DNA of 6,261 bases from Syntrophomonadaceae bacterium (lineage in GTDB: Bacteria; Bacillota; Dethiobacteria; DTU022): NCBI GenBank assembly GCA_007126465.1, contig SLBE01000146.1, positions 1 through 6,261 of the forward strand, read 5' to 3'. Shown here piece after piece: positions 5,680 through 6,261 of the stretch; the first letter of the stretch is position 1, and each line of letters opens with the position of its first letter. The notes under the pieces were generated by a model. It was not told the origin of the DNA and did no database searches. It saw only the letters and a list, made by a program, of their open reading frames with translations. Both the position numbers and the translations under genes were made by a program.

Positions 5680-6261
5680 ATGTTAAAGATAGAAATACAA
5701 TTCGAAGCGAATATAGAACGTATTGAAATGCCGGAAAACCTGGCCATCGGCCTGATGGTGGCAAGACAGCATGAGAAGTGTAGTACCGTAGGCTGCGATT
5801 TTGATTACTTTGGCTTTGCTTTCGGGCAATCACCATTTGATCCGCCGGAGGTTCTGGTTAAAGCGCTTGAAGAGGCGGCAGTGAAAAGTGGTTATGCTGA
5901 TTCGGAAGGTATTTATGATTTGCGGGAAGCAGTGGCCGGATTTAATGCCAGGCACTTTGGCCTTGATGATAATCCTGAGCGGATTATTATCGGTCCCGGA
6001 ACGAAAGGTATTTTCTTTTTGCTATTCAGTATTATCAGCGGGGACGTTATAATTCCGGTTCCATCCTGGATTGGTTATGCTCCCCAGGCCCGTTTCCTGG
6101 GTAAAAAGTATTATCCCCTGGTTACGCGGCCTGAAAACAGCTATAAGATTAACGCTGAAGAGCTGGAGCGGTTTCTCAGCTCGCTGGGCAAAGATCAGCA
6201 TGTCCTGGTATTAAATAGTCCCCATAACCCAACAGGCCAGGTCTACAGCAAAATAGAGCTG
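5680..6261 (+). CDS. PLP-dependent aminotransferase class I/II, N-terminal part (194 aa, cut by window end)
   Basis: A fold-type I aminotransferase of the aspartate/aromatic aminotransferase kind. Visible landmarks are FGQSPFDPP (48-56, substrate-side loop), GYADSEGIYDLREAVA (71-86), the cofactor phosphate loop GPGTKG (105-110), PVPSWIGY (126-133) with W130 in the ring-stacking position, and NSPHNPTG (179-186), whose N183 contacts PLP. The catalytic lysine lies beyond the window, so activity cannot be judged. The frame has a stop at 5662-5664, making the ATG at 5680 the first possible start. A purine-rich AAAAGGGG (5672-5679) abuts this ATG with no spacer, which is unusual; the next in-frame ATG (5728) has no ribosome binding site. 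The donor and acceptor substrates are unknown. The gene is divergent from the PurL-like gene across 226 bp. Confidence 0.9.
   Translation, partial: MLKIEIQFEANIERIEMPENLAIGLMVARQHEKCSTVGCDFDYFGFAFGQSPFDPPEVLVKALEEAAVKSGYADSEGIYDLREAVAGFNARHFGLDDNPERIIIGPGTKGIFFLLFSIISGDVIIPVPSWIGYAPQARFLGKKYYPLVTRPENSYKINAEELERFLSSLGKDQHVLVLNSPHNPTGQVYSKIEL

Overview
The window looks like chromosomal DNA of a Gram-positive, probably anaerobic, Clostridia-like bacterium of moderate GC. The evidence is strong G-rich ribosome binding sites ahead of most genes, a lipobox lipoprotein, a YcgR-type PilZ c-di-GMP receptor, and a cysteine-rich PurL/AIR-synthase relative. The taxonomic placement is inferred from gene content and translation signals only; no marker gene is present. 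No rRNA, tRNA, CRISPR array, transposase or phage gene was seen.

Layout: seven genes, mostly single units on alternating strands. (1) 1-94: a repeat region with two imperfect direct copies, the second forming a 13-bp perfect inverted repeat. (2) 95-748 (-): HAD-family phosphatase. (3) 749-916: divergent control region with a minus-strand promoter and a 43-bp imperfect palindrome. (4) 917-1612 (+): YcgR/PilZ protein, tail-to-tail with only 6 bp before (5) 1619-2380 (-): PIG-L/LmbE zinc deacetylase. (6) 2381-2570: divergent control region with a short direct repeat and an operator-like palindrome inside a candidate promoter. (7) 2571-3518 (+): ADP-ribosylglycohydrolase. (8) 3620-4261 (+): very acidic secreted lipoprotein. 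(9) 4297-4343: strong bidirectional terminator. (10) 4350-5453 (-): single-unit PurL-like/AIR-synthase-related protein with added cysteine motifs. (11) 5454-5679: 226 bp without a gene, holding a possible three-helix folded RNA and two perfect TATAAT hexamers on the + strand. (12) 5680-6261 (+): N-terminal 194 residues of a fold-type I PLP aminotransferase, cut by the window edge.

The genes do not form one visible pathway. The window reads as housekeeping and accessory functions: metabolite phosphatase, c-di-GMP response, deacetylation of an N-acetyl sugar-like substrate, ADP-ribose hydrolysis, an envelope lipoprotein and an aminotransferase. The two items most worth attention are the cysteine-decorated PurL-half protein, whose function is not given by its family, and the possible structured leader between it and the aminotransferase. 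No complete new defence or mobile system is visible.
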